Source: Orthonyx spaldingii
Taxonomy: Eukaryota; Chordata; Aves; Passeriformes; Orthonychidae
Direction: 5' to 3'
Length of the DNA stretch: 64,000 nt
Assembly (NCBI GenBank): GCA_013397795.1
Contig: VZTJ01000756.1
Location: 186,001-250,000 of the forward strand
In this document: piece by piece, positions 27,441 to 42,400 of the stretch
How positions within the stretch are numbered: the stretch's first letter is position 1
Layout of the letters: every line of letters starts with the position of its first letter
Translations under genes and position numbers: made by a program
The notes under the pieces: model-generated
Databases searched by the model: none
What the model saw: only the letters and a program-made list of their open reading frames with translations
Told to the model about the DNA's origin: nothing

Positions 27441-30400
27441 TGGTAGAGAAAATATAGCATGGGTTTGAGATTTTTTGGGGTGGGTATTGTCTGGGTTGAG
27501 TTTTTTTGTTCATTTGCACATTTTTTGTGGTTTTTTGTGGGTTTGCTTTCTAATACTTAAGTTTCTAGGAATTCTTCTGCTCATAGGTGCTCATTTTTGA
27601 GGTCGTTTTCTACATTCACTACTTCTGTCAAAAGCTCACCTCAGAACATTAGTTTTCACAAAAAGAGCACACACTGACTAAGCATAGGTCCACCACTAAG
27701 CCTGGTGGACCTAAAGCTTACACGGCAAAAGTGACCATTTTCCAAAACAAAGCAGCCTGTGCTGCATTACTAACAGGACAGTACCTATAAGCAGTATAGA
27801 CTGCATCAGACAGTCATGTCAAAAGCATTTTACATTCTCTCTCAGAGGAAATGTTGCTTTACAAATGAGTTATTGCAAAAAAACACATGTATTCAGTAAA
27901 CTACTTTCATATTATGGAAAAGTTTTTCATTAATCAGTACAAAACTAAGCATCATGGCAAGGGATAGTTTTGACAATGCACTATTTCTAAAAATCTTTTA
28001 GAATTCTTTTTAATTAATTCCATGTATCTTCTGCTGGTATGGTCATGGTTGATGGGTTTACTAGCAATAGGTAATGAAACATTAAGAGAAAACAAAACAC
28101 TGCAGACTCCACGCTCACTGCTGACAACAGGTTTCTGTTTCCAAACATCAACCAGTTCTTGAACAAGCACGAGTCACCGTGGGACATTCTGTGGGACAGC
28201 AGATCGTACCCTTCAACTTTCTTTATCTGAACTGCGTATGTGTTCCCAAAGCTGCTGTTAAAGCAGCACTCCATTCAAACCACTAACACTGCCTTCCCTT
28301 ATTGCCATGGTGGTCTCCAAAGACGAAGGCAGTAGAAGCGGTTAAAGCAAACAGGGCTTCAAAATTCCAGACAACTTTTACTGCAAGCTTCTGTCCCTAC
28401 AGGAGTTTCATCCTGGGATATCACAAATGCCAACCAAATGGTTAGGTCAGGTGTCTTCCTGACTGCAATACAAGTGTATCAACAGAAAACTTGTCAGTTT
28501 TATTTATGCTTGTATGGGTGAAGAGCACAAAAATGCCACAGCCAGCATGTACTGCAAAGATCATAGCAGCTTAATTTAGAGACTGCTGATGGTAATAGTA
28601 AATGAACAATCTTATACAAGATCTCCCATTTTTTCCTGCTCTTCTGACATTTAGCCTAACTATTAGCATACTTGGCCACTTGCAAACAGTAAGTCAAATC
28701 ATAGTAAAAAAAAATAGTCTAATGAAAACAGATTAAAAACTTTAGGAGACAGCAGGCAAACAACTGTGGCAATCATTCTTTGACACTAACATAAAGTTAT
28801 ACATCTAAAAGTAAGTAACTCAATTTTTAAAAATATATTATAGTGAAAAGAAACATTTTAATACTTTAACAGGATCTTCCACTCTACAGAAAACAGAACT
28901 CTCTTTGTAAATAGAGCATTTGGAAATAAAAGAGCTTACTAGCGACCTATTATGGAAAATCATTTACAATTTATAGTAGCTCCTAAGGGTATAAGAAAAC
29001 AAATTAGTTTATGTTTCACATAAAACTTGCCACTGGTAAGCTGAATTGCAAATGTAGAAGAAAAACATAGTAACAGTCTTCAAAGGACATTTGGGTCACT
29101 GCTAATGACTGTGTTGAGAAAATAGGACATACTTATTTAGCGTCAACAGCTGATTTGAACTTGTCTGATAAGCATTAGCATGCACAATAGTGGTCACTGT
29201 CCTTCCCCTGGGGAAAGCGTGAGTTTGAGGAAAAGGGAGGAACAGTGTCTTCCAGACAGTTACACAGAACGACAGCTCAGTCTGTACCGAGATGCCAAAA
29301 AATGATCTTTTAAAATACCCTGTGATATCTGCTAAACAATAAGAGGTACTCATGTGAAGGCCATCCAAGTGAGGGTGACTTTGGTGAGCAGGAAACACCA
29401 CAGCAGATGGACTGTATAAAGCTCTTCATGTAGAACAAGCCTGCAATCATTCACACTTTACAACACAACCCAAATCTTTATTTCCCCTCTTTATTGCAGC
29501 AAAATTAACTGAACAGAATTACAAAAGACTTGTATTTAAACTAAAAGAGAAGAACAAATTACTATCTTGGCTAACCTACAGTTTGACAGGGACTATTTCC
29601 ACAGATTTCAGTTGGACTTTGCTGCCAAAGGACTCCAGGGTCTCTGAAAGACTTAGTATCTTTTTTAAACCAGCAAAGGTGGTTATGCTGAGAAGGTTTA
29701 GACAACTCTAATGTTTGCAAGAAGACAGACAATGTACTTTTCCAGAACCCTGGAAGTATCCAACACACAGTAATTTAAACTGTAAAGAACAATGTCACTT
29801 CTGTGACTGCTATCAGTTATCTCTATGCATTTCATAGCTCACCTCATTTAGTGGGTATGTTTCAAGGCTGAATATTTTCCAACTCAGCAATTATCAGACA
29901 TTATCTTATCAGATTTGTATCAACAGTATGTATTTAAATGATGAAGGCATAACAGACGAAGGTGTTTACCTGTCATGAGAAACCTGTAGTTCTGCTAATA
30001 GTTGATTTTTAAACCATTGATCAAAATCCACACTATCAAATAGTTCATAAGCAGCCAGTCCAACGGCATTATACACTGGGGAAAAACAATAGTTATGCTT
30101 ATTGTTTGCTTATATGTTAACTTTTTAATACTAAATAATCAGATTAATTTAATATTCAAATCACATTTTGGTAACCTGAACATAATAAAGTAAACAAAAA
30201 TAAAGCATATCTTTCTTTAGAAAGTTTTATCAGACCATGGTGAAAGAAAATCTGGTGGAAATTATCAGTAAAAGAAAGACACTACAGAAGACAGGTTAGA
30301 TTCCTGAAAATAGCTAGAAGCCAAAAGAACAACAAGGATCTTATTCTATGATCCAGGATGGTTCCATAATAAACAATTCTTTTCTTTTGCCATAAAATCT

Positions 30401-33400
30401 CCTCATTTGTAAAATGGACAGAGTATCTCTATGAAAGCACTGAAGGTCATTTACTTGGCAGAGCAGAAAGAACAGGACAGTAAAGGAGATTGTTTCAGAA
30501 AAAAGCAGGGTATTTTTATACAAACATTTTCAAAAGTGAAGACCAACATCAATGAAAGGAGAATTAAGATTTAGGTCCCACTTTGCAAACAAGTTTAAAA
30601 AAACCTTACAAATTCTTCATGCAATTTTTAAGAAGTCAAACATATACACAATAGTGGCTCTGTTACTTCAAAGATAAAGTAAAACTTAATTTACCAGCAT
30701 CTTTAATCAGTATAGCATTGGTATTTTCCATGTTGGTAGATCCTACAAGCCAAAGTTAAAATAAATTAAAAAGTGTCACTAAAACAACAAATGCAAGCAA
30801 CTTTGCACTTAAATGCTTTAAGAAAGTAAGACATGAATTAAGACTGCTTTCACTGCTTTTATTTCATTTACAAGTTCAGTCATTTCAGTCTTGATACTTT
30901 GTTCAGTGAATATACCAAAATCAAATCTCTGCTTTCGCACCCTATTTTTGATTTACTTATTTGGAGGTGAACATTTTTAATAGCAACATACACATGAGTC
31001 AGAAGCAAGTGTCATAAATGAACACTCAAAACCTGTGAATTGCAGATGACTGTCAACCACGCAGTACTACATCCAAAAGGGTCCTAGACCTAGTTCCCTC
31101 ACTGTCTATATATGTGTGCGTATTTTCCAAAGTTTTAAGAATTAATGAATTCTTCATATCATCTAGTACTTCAAAAGTAAACCTCAATTTGAAAACACGA
31201 AGAGCTGAAGAAAGCTGCTATGGGGCCCCAGGAGAGTTAAAAAAGTACAGGTATACCTTTTAGCATGGTAGTATTAACTCACGTAATTTTTAGAAAACAA
31301 AAACACATTAACTGCCAACCCTGTAATAAGAAATCTTTACTACTCCCCATATTACAGCACAACAAGCCATCCCAAAACCTATGTACACCAAGTATTGTAT
31401 GAAGAGATTCTGTGAAATCAGAAACCACTCTCAGAAAATGAGTATTTATTTTATTTTAATAGAATGTAATGATCCTTTCTGATAAGCTCAAATACAAAAT
31501 ATTGTAAATCAACTATGACACAACTGGGGGAAACAATCTGAGCTGAAATGACAGGGGAAAAGAAAGCCATTCCCACTTTCCCGGCCATTATAAAAATTGG
31601 TTTGAGGGCAAAAAGGAAAAGTAAAACAAAGAAATTATTAATCATTCCTCAACCTACGAATAATTCAGACTTCATACAAAAAATCCATAAATTTTTAAAG
31701 CAGATTCTTCAGATTTGGAAAGCCCTCTAGACACTCCAAAATGACAGCATAACTTAAACTTTTTCTTTTAAAGCCGTTTCTCCCCCCAGGATTTTGGCAG
31801 AGACACAGCATGAACTGCCTTGCAACATCTGAACAGGAAGATCCCAATAAAAAACAACCCAAAGAATTCATTAAGCTTGTGGATTGCTATCAAGAAAGCC
31901 TGAAACCTCATGAAATTAGAAATGCCACATTTGACAATCATTTTGAATAGTTATGATGGAAAGCAAAGAGCCTTTAGAACTTCCTCCTCCTAGTTACACA
32001 ACGCAATTTGCTATGGTAGGTTTAGAAATAATTTTAAAATATTAACATGTCCTTTCAAAAATACAGAGAGAACACCCTATATAAAATTAGCTATTATAAG
32101 GTCAAAATTGTTTAATAGTTGACAAGAGTATGTTATAAATGTAAACAACTCTACATTTTATACTTTCTTTATATTTTTAAAGAACTTACCTTGTAGACTG
32201 TGAACCATTTCTAAAAGAACCGGGGTAAGAGTCTGATTATATTCATGAAAGATATCAATAAAAAGAACTTCTGTGCATGGCTGAAAAGTTAAAAGATCTG
32301 GTTAGACTATTAAAATAAAGGCAATTAAAATACATTTAATGCTAAAATTTTAAGTGCTGAATACCTCGCACCAAAGGTCATTATAACACAATATATTGTA
32401 GCAAATTTAGTATTGTAAGAAATACCATTCTTTCTACTATATATTGTGCTTCACTCCAGCAAGCTAGAGTTTGATGGCTGCATCTCTATCAACCAGTTCT
32501 GTGGCAGAAGAACAATGAATCTGTGGAGTGAAACAGGTGGTGCTGCACAGCCAGTGACCACACTGTAGCTATGTCACAGGTTGTTTTTGTAGTGGCTTAT
32601 TGGCTCTAGGTCAGTGACTCGGACAACACCCTCTTACAACTGGAACATACTAGATGCACCACGCTGGATTTTTCAGTTTTAAAATAAAAGTAATCCAGCA
32701 AATAAACTTCGAGATCTCTCTGCAAAGCAAACCACAGCAGTTCCAATTGGGAGATACACTACAACAGCATCTTTCTGATCTAAACCAAATTAACTAATGT
32801 AATAACTAATTAACGAATATAATTAACTAATAAAGATGCATCTGGAACTTCCTTCACTCATCATGTCTACTAACAAAGTCATAAGTGGTTACATCAGTTA
32901 CCAGTTTAAAAAAGAGACAACTGCTGGCTTTAACCAGTTGCTACGTAATTCAAATGCTGCAGCAAACTCCTTTTCTCTCCCTCATAAAATATGAAGTGCA
33001 TAGATTGCCATGTATTTCAGCAAGTTCGAACACTGATAAAAGAACAAAGTTAAACTTTACTAAATCTAAACAGATTTTTAAAAAATATTATCTACTATCA
33101 AGAATTGCATTCAGGAATGTTTAATGAGTTTCTTTCAAATTGAAACACTTACTCTGAGACTGTACTTCCAAGAATCTCCTCCAGTCTCTTCTACAGCTAT
33201 TATTCCACAAAAAAGAAAGAAAAAAGTATTATTTCAACTATGGTTCAAACAAGGTTTAATGTTTTGATAAGGGGGTATCATAGACTACTGACAAATCCTT
33301 GTTACAAAAGGAATGTCTTGAGGGAATATTTGTCCATGTAAGAAAACTGCAGGAAATAAAATGGCCAATATTGCAGTAGGCAATTTGTAGAGACAATGTG

Positions 33401-36400
33401 TATATGAAGTGCTTATACAAATATCTAATTAAACTACAACCAACTATATAGCATGCTTCTTACTGAAGCTTTCTGGATCCTCTTCCCACATGGTCAATTC
33501 TTCCTTTGTCAGCAGGAAATAGTGAGTCACTAATCTCCTACATATTTCCATTAGTGTTGGGTATGTGAAAAAAGCTGTCTTTATCTTATGTGCTTCAAGA
33601 GTTTCAGGACTGCTGTCTGAAATAAAACATGAAGATTTCAGATTACAATTAAGTGGCTTAATGATCAAAGAACAGTCTAGTAAAATGAGAAAGAAATCAA
33701 TAAATAAAAAATTCTTATCCTCTAAGAAAAACAGAAAAAATATATTTTCATGGCAGATCTTAACCGACTTTCAGGTGGTGAGCAGGTTTTTAAGCAAGTA
33801 ATCTATTCTGACACATACCAGTAAGTTTATGAAACTTTTTTCCCAAATTCAAAAAGAGAACGCTAATTGTTATCTAGTCACTGCTACATGTACAGCGTGA
33901 AAGGTTGCGGTATTTTTTAATTTGTACATATAGCAGTGTATGAAGTTTCAAAATGAAACACAGTCCTACAAAGCAAAACATATGAACTCCTTTATATTCA
34001 ACTGCATCTCCAATCCTCTGTATTTCTGTATTTCATTGTACTGGTATTAGTTAATTACAGAAAATACACCATTTTATCAAACATATCTCATGGGAAAGAT
34101 GCAACAAACTAGTTGATGAAAATAAACCAAACTCTATGTCTCAATATTTTTTAGAATTAGTTCAGTGGAAACTAAAACAATTAAAAAAGGGAAGATATTT
34201 GTGCCCCTTTTGCAAATTCCTATTTGCTCCTCTTAAAATTCCTTTGGTATATCATTACCTATATACATTAACACTTTAAAAATTAAAATAACAATTATCA
34301 ATATGGAGACAGAACTGTACATATTTCAGGAAATATTAAAACATTAATAAAGGAGTTAAAACTGCTGGGAATAGCTAGCAAAATGTTTCTCAAGACATAA
34401 AAAATGATTTTAGTAAATAGTAATGGTACCTTCAATATTTTTGGATGGCTTGTATGCATAATTTTTTACAATCATCTTAATGAGTTTCATGCATTGTACA
34501 ATAAACTGCTCAAATACAACTCCTTCACCAGCTTCTGTGAAAACATAGCTTACAGAGAACTCCAGTGATCTCTGAATCAAAGCAGTGAACGAGAAAGGAT
34601 GTTGATCTAGGAAGTCCAAAAGCTTAAAAAAAAAAAGGAAGTAGAAAAAGAGAAATCAAACCAGTTTTAGTGAAGTCTTATTAAATGTAAGGAAGTTATC
34701 AAAAACAGGTGCCAATTTATATAAAATTATAGAAAACTGAACACAGAAAATTAGGAAGAGATCAGCATCAACTGTTAATGAAGCATTATTTAACAGCAAA
34801 AATCTTGATTTGGGTTCAAAATTACTTTTTAAGTATGAGGAACAATATTCATTTTGAAATGGACCAGCTTGCTAGTAGTAAATAAAATATATCAGCCATA
34901 CTTAAAACAGTGAATATTTCAGTAGATAATTCATCCCTATTAGAATCAGTGTAAGTGAAAGAGATATGAGGGATATATAACTTCCCCCCCAACACCACCA
35001 CTGCAGTACAAGCACTTTCTTCCTCAACTAAGCTTTTCCAATTAGTGGTCTAAAATAACACTTAACAGTAACACAGAATCAGCTGACAAGTGCAAGTGTA
35101 TTACACAATACAAGCCTCAGAGGGCAAGAGAGTTTTTGGTTCATTTTCTTTTGATTAACTAATGTGGCCAGTAATTCCACAGAACCAACAAAGCCTGAGA
35201 AATAGTGATCTAACTACCCATAAAAGTTAAGATGAAAAGTCTCTCTCTTCTTTATTCCTTAATACCATTACCATTGTTTTACCAATGCTTCCAGAATTCT
35301 TTAAACAAATCCTAGCTAAAGAATTTACTTATGGAATGCACTTAATTTTGTTTGAGCTAAGAAAATGTATTCTTCACTGCTGCAACCTACATCAGCATGA
35401 GCAGACAGACACCCTTTTCTTCAAAAATACATCTCATAATAAAGAAGTTTTAAGTTGCAGTACCTTCCCTTCCTTTGAAAGGTCTGAAATGTAATCACTT
35501 TAAGGCACATATGTGTCTGGATGGGTACTGCTCCTCCAGAACTATAAACTATACAGTAACTAAAAGGAGATTTTACTTACCACTTTAGTGAACAGAATTA
35601 TGGTCTTTTCTAGACGATCTCTGCATATGCTTTCTGCTCTTATACTTCTACCTGGTAAATCAGACATTTAACAGCTATCATTTCTTAGACTTTCCTTTTC
35701 TTTCTGGATAGCTAAGTTTTAAAAAATTAACACTGGAAAAGAACTTATTTTTACTGCAGTTAAGTGATTATGTCAGCCAGAAGAAAGCTCTACAGCAGAA
35801 TAAATTTGAAGTAAAATTCAAGGTAATGAGTACTGGGAATAAAAAAATCTTAAACTATTTCTCTCAGTTGTAGTGAAATTCACTGCACTTGATCAGGCTA
35901 CAACAATTGTGACATCATTACAGAAAATTCAATGGTAAAAGGCTGTTAAAATAATGCAAGCAAATGCTAGTATAGACAAAAAATAAATATGCACTAAAAA
36001 TACAAAAATGTTCTTTAAATAAAGATATTACTGTGTAGTATTATGTGCTTTGCTAGAAACTCCACCTTAAAGAACAATTTATTATGGACATTAGAAAACA
36101 TTCTGAATTAGAAAAAAACTCCATAAAACTTTTATACAAAAAAACAAAAACAAAAAGGGCCATATTGAAGGCGTACAGGCAGAAACATGATACAGTAAAT
36201 GTAAACACTAATCCTGTAAGGTAGTTGTACCTGCTTTTGCAAAACAACTTACTGATTAGAAAAGTGGAAATCAGAAGGTTCAGCTCAGTTCTTGTCTTAG
36301 GACACACAAACCCCACAGTCCTCATATTCTAGGGGACTGCAATAACCACCAAACTTCAGTATGGGATGGCCTTCAATTCCTTCTATTCGAACTATGCACC

Positions 36401-39400
36401 TTGCTTGTCAAAAATGAAAGGAGAGCCAGAAGGAGTCTGACTTGTAGTATAGTAAAAGTGGCAAATAGTGGCAGTTCCCATCTCTTCTAAAAATGAGGCT
36501 GAAAGCCCAGATCAGCCCTCTTACCAAAGTACAGGCTCCTGAACCAAGGAACTTCATCAAAATATCAGAATTACATACAATTTACTTCTTAGAAGTTATT
36601 TCTATTCTGTTTAGACATCTATTCTTGTAAAAACTGTTGCTGAATCATGACACCAAAGACAATTTTGATGTGATTTTAGTCTGTTGATACAAAAAGACAC
36701 TTTTACTGAATTCTTCTTTGACTGTTTCAACAGCATTTAAAGAAATAGCTTCGCACTTATACAAAAATATCTTGCACCTAAATGATTATTGATGATACAC
36801 TAGTCTGTATATTTTCATCCAACTTCTACTGTTTAACAATGAACACAAAGAAAAATATTCAGATACTTACTACACTCCAGAAACTGTTTGAGCCGTTCAA
36901 ATACAGCATGTAGAAAACCCTGGAAAACAAACATATCTTTTAAAGATGAAGCTTATTCTGCACTGTATTATGAGAACAAAGTTATGTCAGACTGAAGTCA
37001 GTTCAGATGTGTTACCAGCTCAGACATGACCTCATAACTTTTAACTGAACTCTTTGATTATTTTGAACAAAAAATTTCCCTGTGAAATTAATTACAGAGC
37101 AAGCAGACTGCACAGATGATCCAAACTGACCTTATTAGTACCATATAAACAGCATAGCAACTGTAGTAGACAGAAGGATTAGGTAACTACAGACATACCC
37201 TTTAAAATATGCTCATCCCGTTCTACCCTGTTCTCCACTTTCTAGTGGAGGACACAGGTCACAGGTCACAGGTACTTGATTCCTCCAGCAAAACAGGCAG
37301 CACTTGGGGTTACAGAAGGTGCTTGGGTTTCTTTCTCTGACCCTACCCTCTCCATAGGCTACATACTACAGGCTTGTATCTCAATCAAATTTTATTAATA
37401 GACTGTGATAGGACAAGTATGGCATCACATTCATTGCTAAATGAAATGCTTTTAAACAGGGGGAGGGGAGCACATGTAAAACATCTTTCAGTAAGCAACA
37501 AGTGTCACCATAATGTGGTGCATAAACTGGAAGATGTGTCTTTTTTCTTTAAAGATGATGCCGTTCGTGTCGTAGTGTTTAGAATCCATCTAGCATTTGA
37601 CAGTTCTTGATTGATGGGAGGGCAACTTTGAGAGAATGTTACTTGATCTTCCTTTGCAAAACACAAATGTGTGCCTTTCAACCATTTTCAAATATGGCTC
37701 TAACAACACTTGAAATCATCACAAAATATTTCTAATCCAGAACTAGAAAAGTATACTTACCATAACCTCTGCATTCCAATGAGGTTCTACAAAGCCATGG
37801 ACCGTTAGTTTCCGAAGAACTAGGAAAAAAAATTACTTATGTAGCTATTTATCAGCTCTTGTTTCAACAAATTTCAGAATATACTGAGAAACAAGACTAT
37901 TCTCTCCCCTTTCTGCATGAGCAATCCTCCTTCTGCCTTGCTAACAGTACAGGTAAAATAAACCAAGAATGCAGTTATTCCCAAATGGGCATGGCTTCGT
38001 TAGATAATGGGAACTATTTACCAAAGAAGTTCTACACATTCACGGTGAAGAAAGTTATTTGATTTCTTACACTTAACATCATTCTATATTATTACCTTTC
38101 AATGACAACAAGGTCCTTTCTAGTGAATTTGCAGCTGCAGCTTCATTCCCTGTACAAATCTGCTGTAGGAATGTATCTGTATGATGATTCCACAAGGAGC
38201 ATGTAAAGCTATAAATACTTGATGTAAGCTGCAAAAGGAAGAACATATTTTGTTTTCTGAACTTTGCTACAGCATAATAAATTCTTGAATTTTAAAGACT
38301 GATATAGACTATTAAGATATTTAATCCAGCTTCTTCTATGTATCCTGGGCCACGATGTTTAATTTGCTTCTTTGTTGTACTGAGTTGTACTAATCTAAAG
38401 ATGTTTTCCAGAAAAATACCTTGCCTTAATTTGAAGATGTTAGGATAGACTGGTTTCCCTGACTACTTGGGTCTATGACTCTCACCTTAAAGAAAACTAG
38501 TTAGGGCTCCTTTCTTACCTGACTTTCAGTAAATACAGCTGCTGGTGCATAATATGGTATGAGGCTTTAAAAAATTATCAGCTTTCCTCATCACCTTTTC
38601 TCCCACAAGACAAGCTGTCCATCTTAACAGTTTCGTTACTGAGTCAGCTTACTCTGGGACACACTTAGCAGTGATAGGTGCAATGGTATTGAACAACACT
38701 TACCCCAAAACTAACTTTACTTTGTTGACAGCTGCAAACACTGACTTTTTCTCTCAATTTTTTACAATACAGAATTGACGAATAGTTTCTAATCAGGTGG
38801 AACTGAACAAATCTCAAACTTAATTCACATTACAGTTCACAGACAGTGCCCAACTGATAAAGGTATCTGAATTACAAACAGAAGACAAAGGTTTGCTCAC
38901 TCAGTTATGGTAGCACTTGACAGCTTCATAATTACAGAAATCTGCACATAGTCTCCTATACCTTACATCAATGGAGTCAAAAGCACATCACCTGTTTACT
39001 TAGTTGCTTTGACTGAGTAAAGGTTAGTAAGGGTCCTATTTACAAGAGTCAGTCTTCAATGCCTCAGACACTTGATGGTTAAATTTCATCTTATTGATTA
39101 CATAGACACAATTTTTTTTATACATAGATAAATAGGTAAACCTCCATAAACAGTCTTCATTTTCTGTGCTCACTCTTTCCTTTAAAATGAAGGAATAAAT
39201 TAAAATTTCAAAAATTGAAGAGTAACATGTTTGGAAAAAATGTTTAACTCACTAAATTCATTTGACTATCCTACATCATTGTCCAACTCCAAATGGGTTT
39301 GGACATGCACGACCTACAGCCCAGGTTAAATCTGTGTTCTAAACAGTGGATTTTTACAGTGGAGAATCTAAGCTGAATGACATGAGACTTGGCATTTGCA

Positions 39401-42400
39401 TTCACATCTTGCCTTTTAATTAACTTGAAGAGATGGCCAGGAAAAACCTCCAACATGTTCCCGCAAACGATAAAAAACTAAAATATTGTAGTAGGGAAGT
39501 CGAAACTCTAGTATTTTTTAAACATTATACTGAATTATGAATCCAGAACACACGTCCAAAAAAACTCCATAAATTCCTAGAAAAGCAAGATCACGTACAT
39601 CATAAGGCTGATATGCAGATATTGTTCTGTAGATGAAGCTCTGCTTCTTTACACAAATTAAGATAACAATATTTAAGCTGTATGCAAAATTAATAAAAAT
39701 CTCAAACATCTCACCCAGAAACTGACTTCCAGTTATTCCACAGTATACATATACCTACAACATAAGAGCACTTTGGTTCCAAGGGCAGACATTAAAGCCC
39801 ACTGACATACCATTAATGCCCTGCCAGCTAAACTCAGGAAGAAGCAAGCATGTACAATACATGATTTGCATGCTCTACAATACTGCATCACATTACTCAC
39901 ATCATAGAAAAGCTTCCTATCTGCAGCAAGCCGTTTGGATGCCAGGGTCTTTGTAACATGGTAAAAAGTAAGTAGCGCTCTGTGTTGTTGAAGGTCATCC
40001 TGCACCTTCACAGATTCTACAAGAGTGGGTATAAGTTCTGGCCATTGTCTTGGGCAGTCCACTCTGGCAACTTTAGCAATCAGTACAGAGATCTGAGTTG
40101 CTATCTGCAAAAAAACAGAGACACCGCAAAGTCAAAGGGCATTTAGGAAATTAATAATGAAGAGATCAACAGCCAAATAAAACTTGAACCAAAAAAGACT
40201 AGTATGGATTGCTAGATTTTTGTAGGTTTTATCTCCAGCTATTTTTAAGTTTTCTGAATGCAAATAAATGTGGGGAAAAAAGTATTCTATTTTACATTTG
40301 TAACAAGTATTTACATAAGATACCAAACTTGGCACCTTGTTTAAATTTCACATAAAGACCAGTACCTGTATTTATTCTAGAAATCACATAAATGAAGAAA
40401 CAAATGTCTGGGAACCACTTTCTACTTAGTGATCTTTTCTATTACCTTCTATGAACATACATAGCTGAATACATATTACCCTTCATTCTGCTCTACCTGA
40501 CTTTTAGACAGAGCCATTCCCAGCCCCAGGCATATGTATGTGTAAGTCTCGGCCTCATCCCAGTAGCTGGAACTGAGACCCTTTCTCACTCCAGATCTTC
40601 ACCCACAGGCCAGGGGCACCACAGGCACTCACACCGTTTGACTAAGGTTGCTGGGCCCAAATCCCACTCGCACCAGCCTTGCCAGCAGCTGGAACCTGGT
40701 TCTTGCAGCAACATACATGATGAACAGAGTGAGATTACACAGCCAAACAGTGAGGGATAAAATCAGAACGCAGGATGGGCAGTGGTCATCAGGCGCAGGG
40801 TTTGTTCAGACACAGGTACAGACCACCCATGGTTTACACATCGGCCTTCTTAGACCCTCTTTCTGTCTATTCCACACTTGGCTGCTGTGCAACTCCCTTG
40901 CCCTACACACTCCTTAGCATATTTTCTATGGTCCTTCAAAACCCCCCCTAAAATATCCAGAAATTTCACATTCTTGTTTTCTCTGTTCTTATCCCATTCT
41001 AATTGAAAAGGTCCTTGACTTGATTACTGAAGTAGACACTCTCCTTTGACACACTAGTACAATCACACTTCCAGCCTGGGGAAGAAGTCACCTTCTTAAG
41101 CTACCAGAAGGAATCCAAGCAAGTTACAGGCCTAAGAGGGAATAGCTATGCCCTTCTTTACAGCTTCCTGAGCTGTTTCATCTGGAGTCTGACAACCCCA
41201 CCAAGTTTTCTGCAATATTTACTCCTACCATGCTGCTTAGGGATAAGAATTGCTTCAGGAAAATCATATCAACATTTGCAAGGAAGAGCCGAGAGTCCTA
41301 TTTATTACCAGATCAAATTATGGCAATTGACAGGGGGAGCAAATATATTCCTCTCTCTATGTGATACAAGAAGCAACCACCCAGGAAGGTGAAAAGTACT
41401 TTTATCTTGAGGACTGCCTTTTTAAGTGGGGAATTAAAAAAAAAAAAAAAATAATTTGCTGTTATACATTTGAAGAAGTATTTTGTTACACTGTTCCCTC
41501 CATATGGTAAATATCTTCAGAGGGCATGGAAATTATGTTCTCAGCAGATGCTATGTTCTCTTTTTCTTCTCTACCTCCCCTGGAAGTCAAGTTGTATCAT
41601 CACATCTCCATACTATGCCTATTTCTCACTTTTGCGTGCTGTTTTTCTTTCTATACAAGAGTCATAATTTTTCTGCCTACAGTGATGCAAAAAGCACAAG
41701 CAGATAGCACCTGTTATGAACTATCTGTGACTGGAAAAGTGCAGTTATCAGGAACACAGGATATAAAAACTCAGACATATCAAGCAGGCTGGGAACTAAA
41801 TGAAAAGTTCCTCTGAAAGAACACCTCAAGATACCTACAAGACAGACTGGGGAACAAGGAGAAAGAAAGGGAGATGGACTCTGTAAACATATGGCAGTAT
41901 CGCACACAATTGTTTGGGCAATTATTTAGACTGCTGCCATAAAAACAAACAAAATTGTCTGCATTTAAAAAATTACATCCCAAAAAATGTCATAAGGACA
42001 CACAAATCAAAACATGAAGCCACTAGTCTCTAAAACGTCAATTACAAAGGTTCTAATCTCAACTGCGACTATGGTCACAGAAATGTTCATTAGCAGTGGC
42101 ATTTCTAACTATAAAACATGCTATGCTATTATCTTAGGAGGTAAACAGATGAAATACTAATGAAGGTATGGAGAAACCATTCATAAAAAGTTTAAATTGT
42201 TTTACAAACAATGTAGTTAATATTAGGGTTTTATAACTGATTTACCTATTTATATGTGCAAAAAACATACAAATTCTTCAAAATTAAATATTTTATAAAT
42301 TATATGCTACCTAGTAGAAGCATAAACGACACATATGGTTCAGCTTGACATACATCATAGTACTTTTTGGTTAAAATACAGAAACAAGTAATATTTGGTC

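Larger units (their letters stand above)
30743..34429 (-). other. IPO11: IPO11 introns between coding exons 9 and 13
   Basis: Four introns separated by coding exons 10, 11 and 12. AT-rich; a moderately GC-richer patch at 32450-32660 has no recognised identity. Confidence 0.55.
34623..39900 (-). other. IPO11: IPO11 introns between coding exons 4 and 9
   Basis: Five introns separated by coding exons 5 to 8. AT-rich, apart from a short patch with the 7-bp tandem repeat near 37255. Nothing else recognised. Confidence 0.55.
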
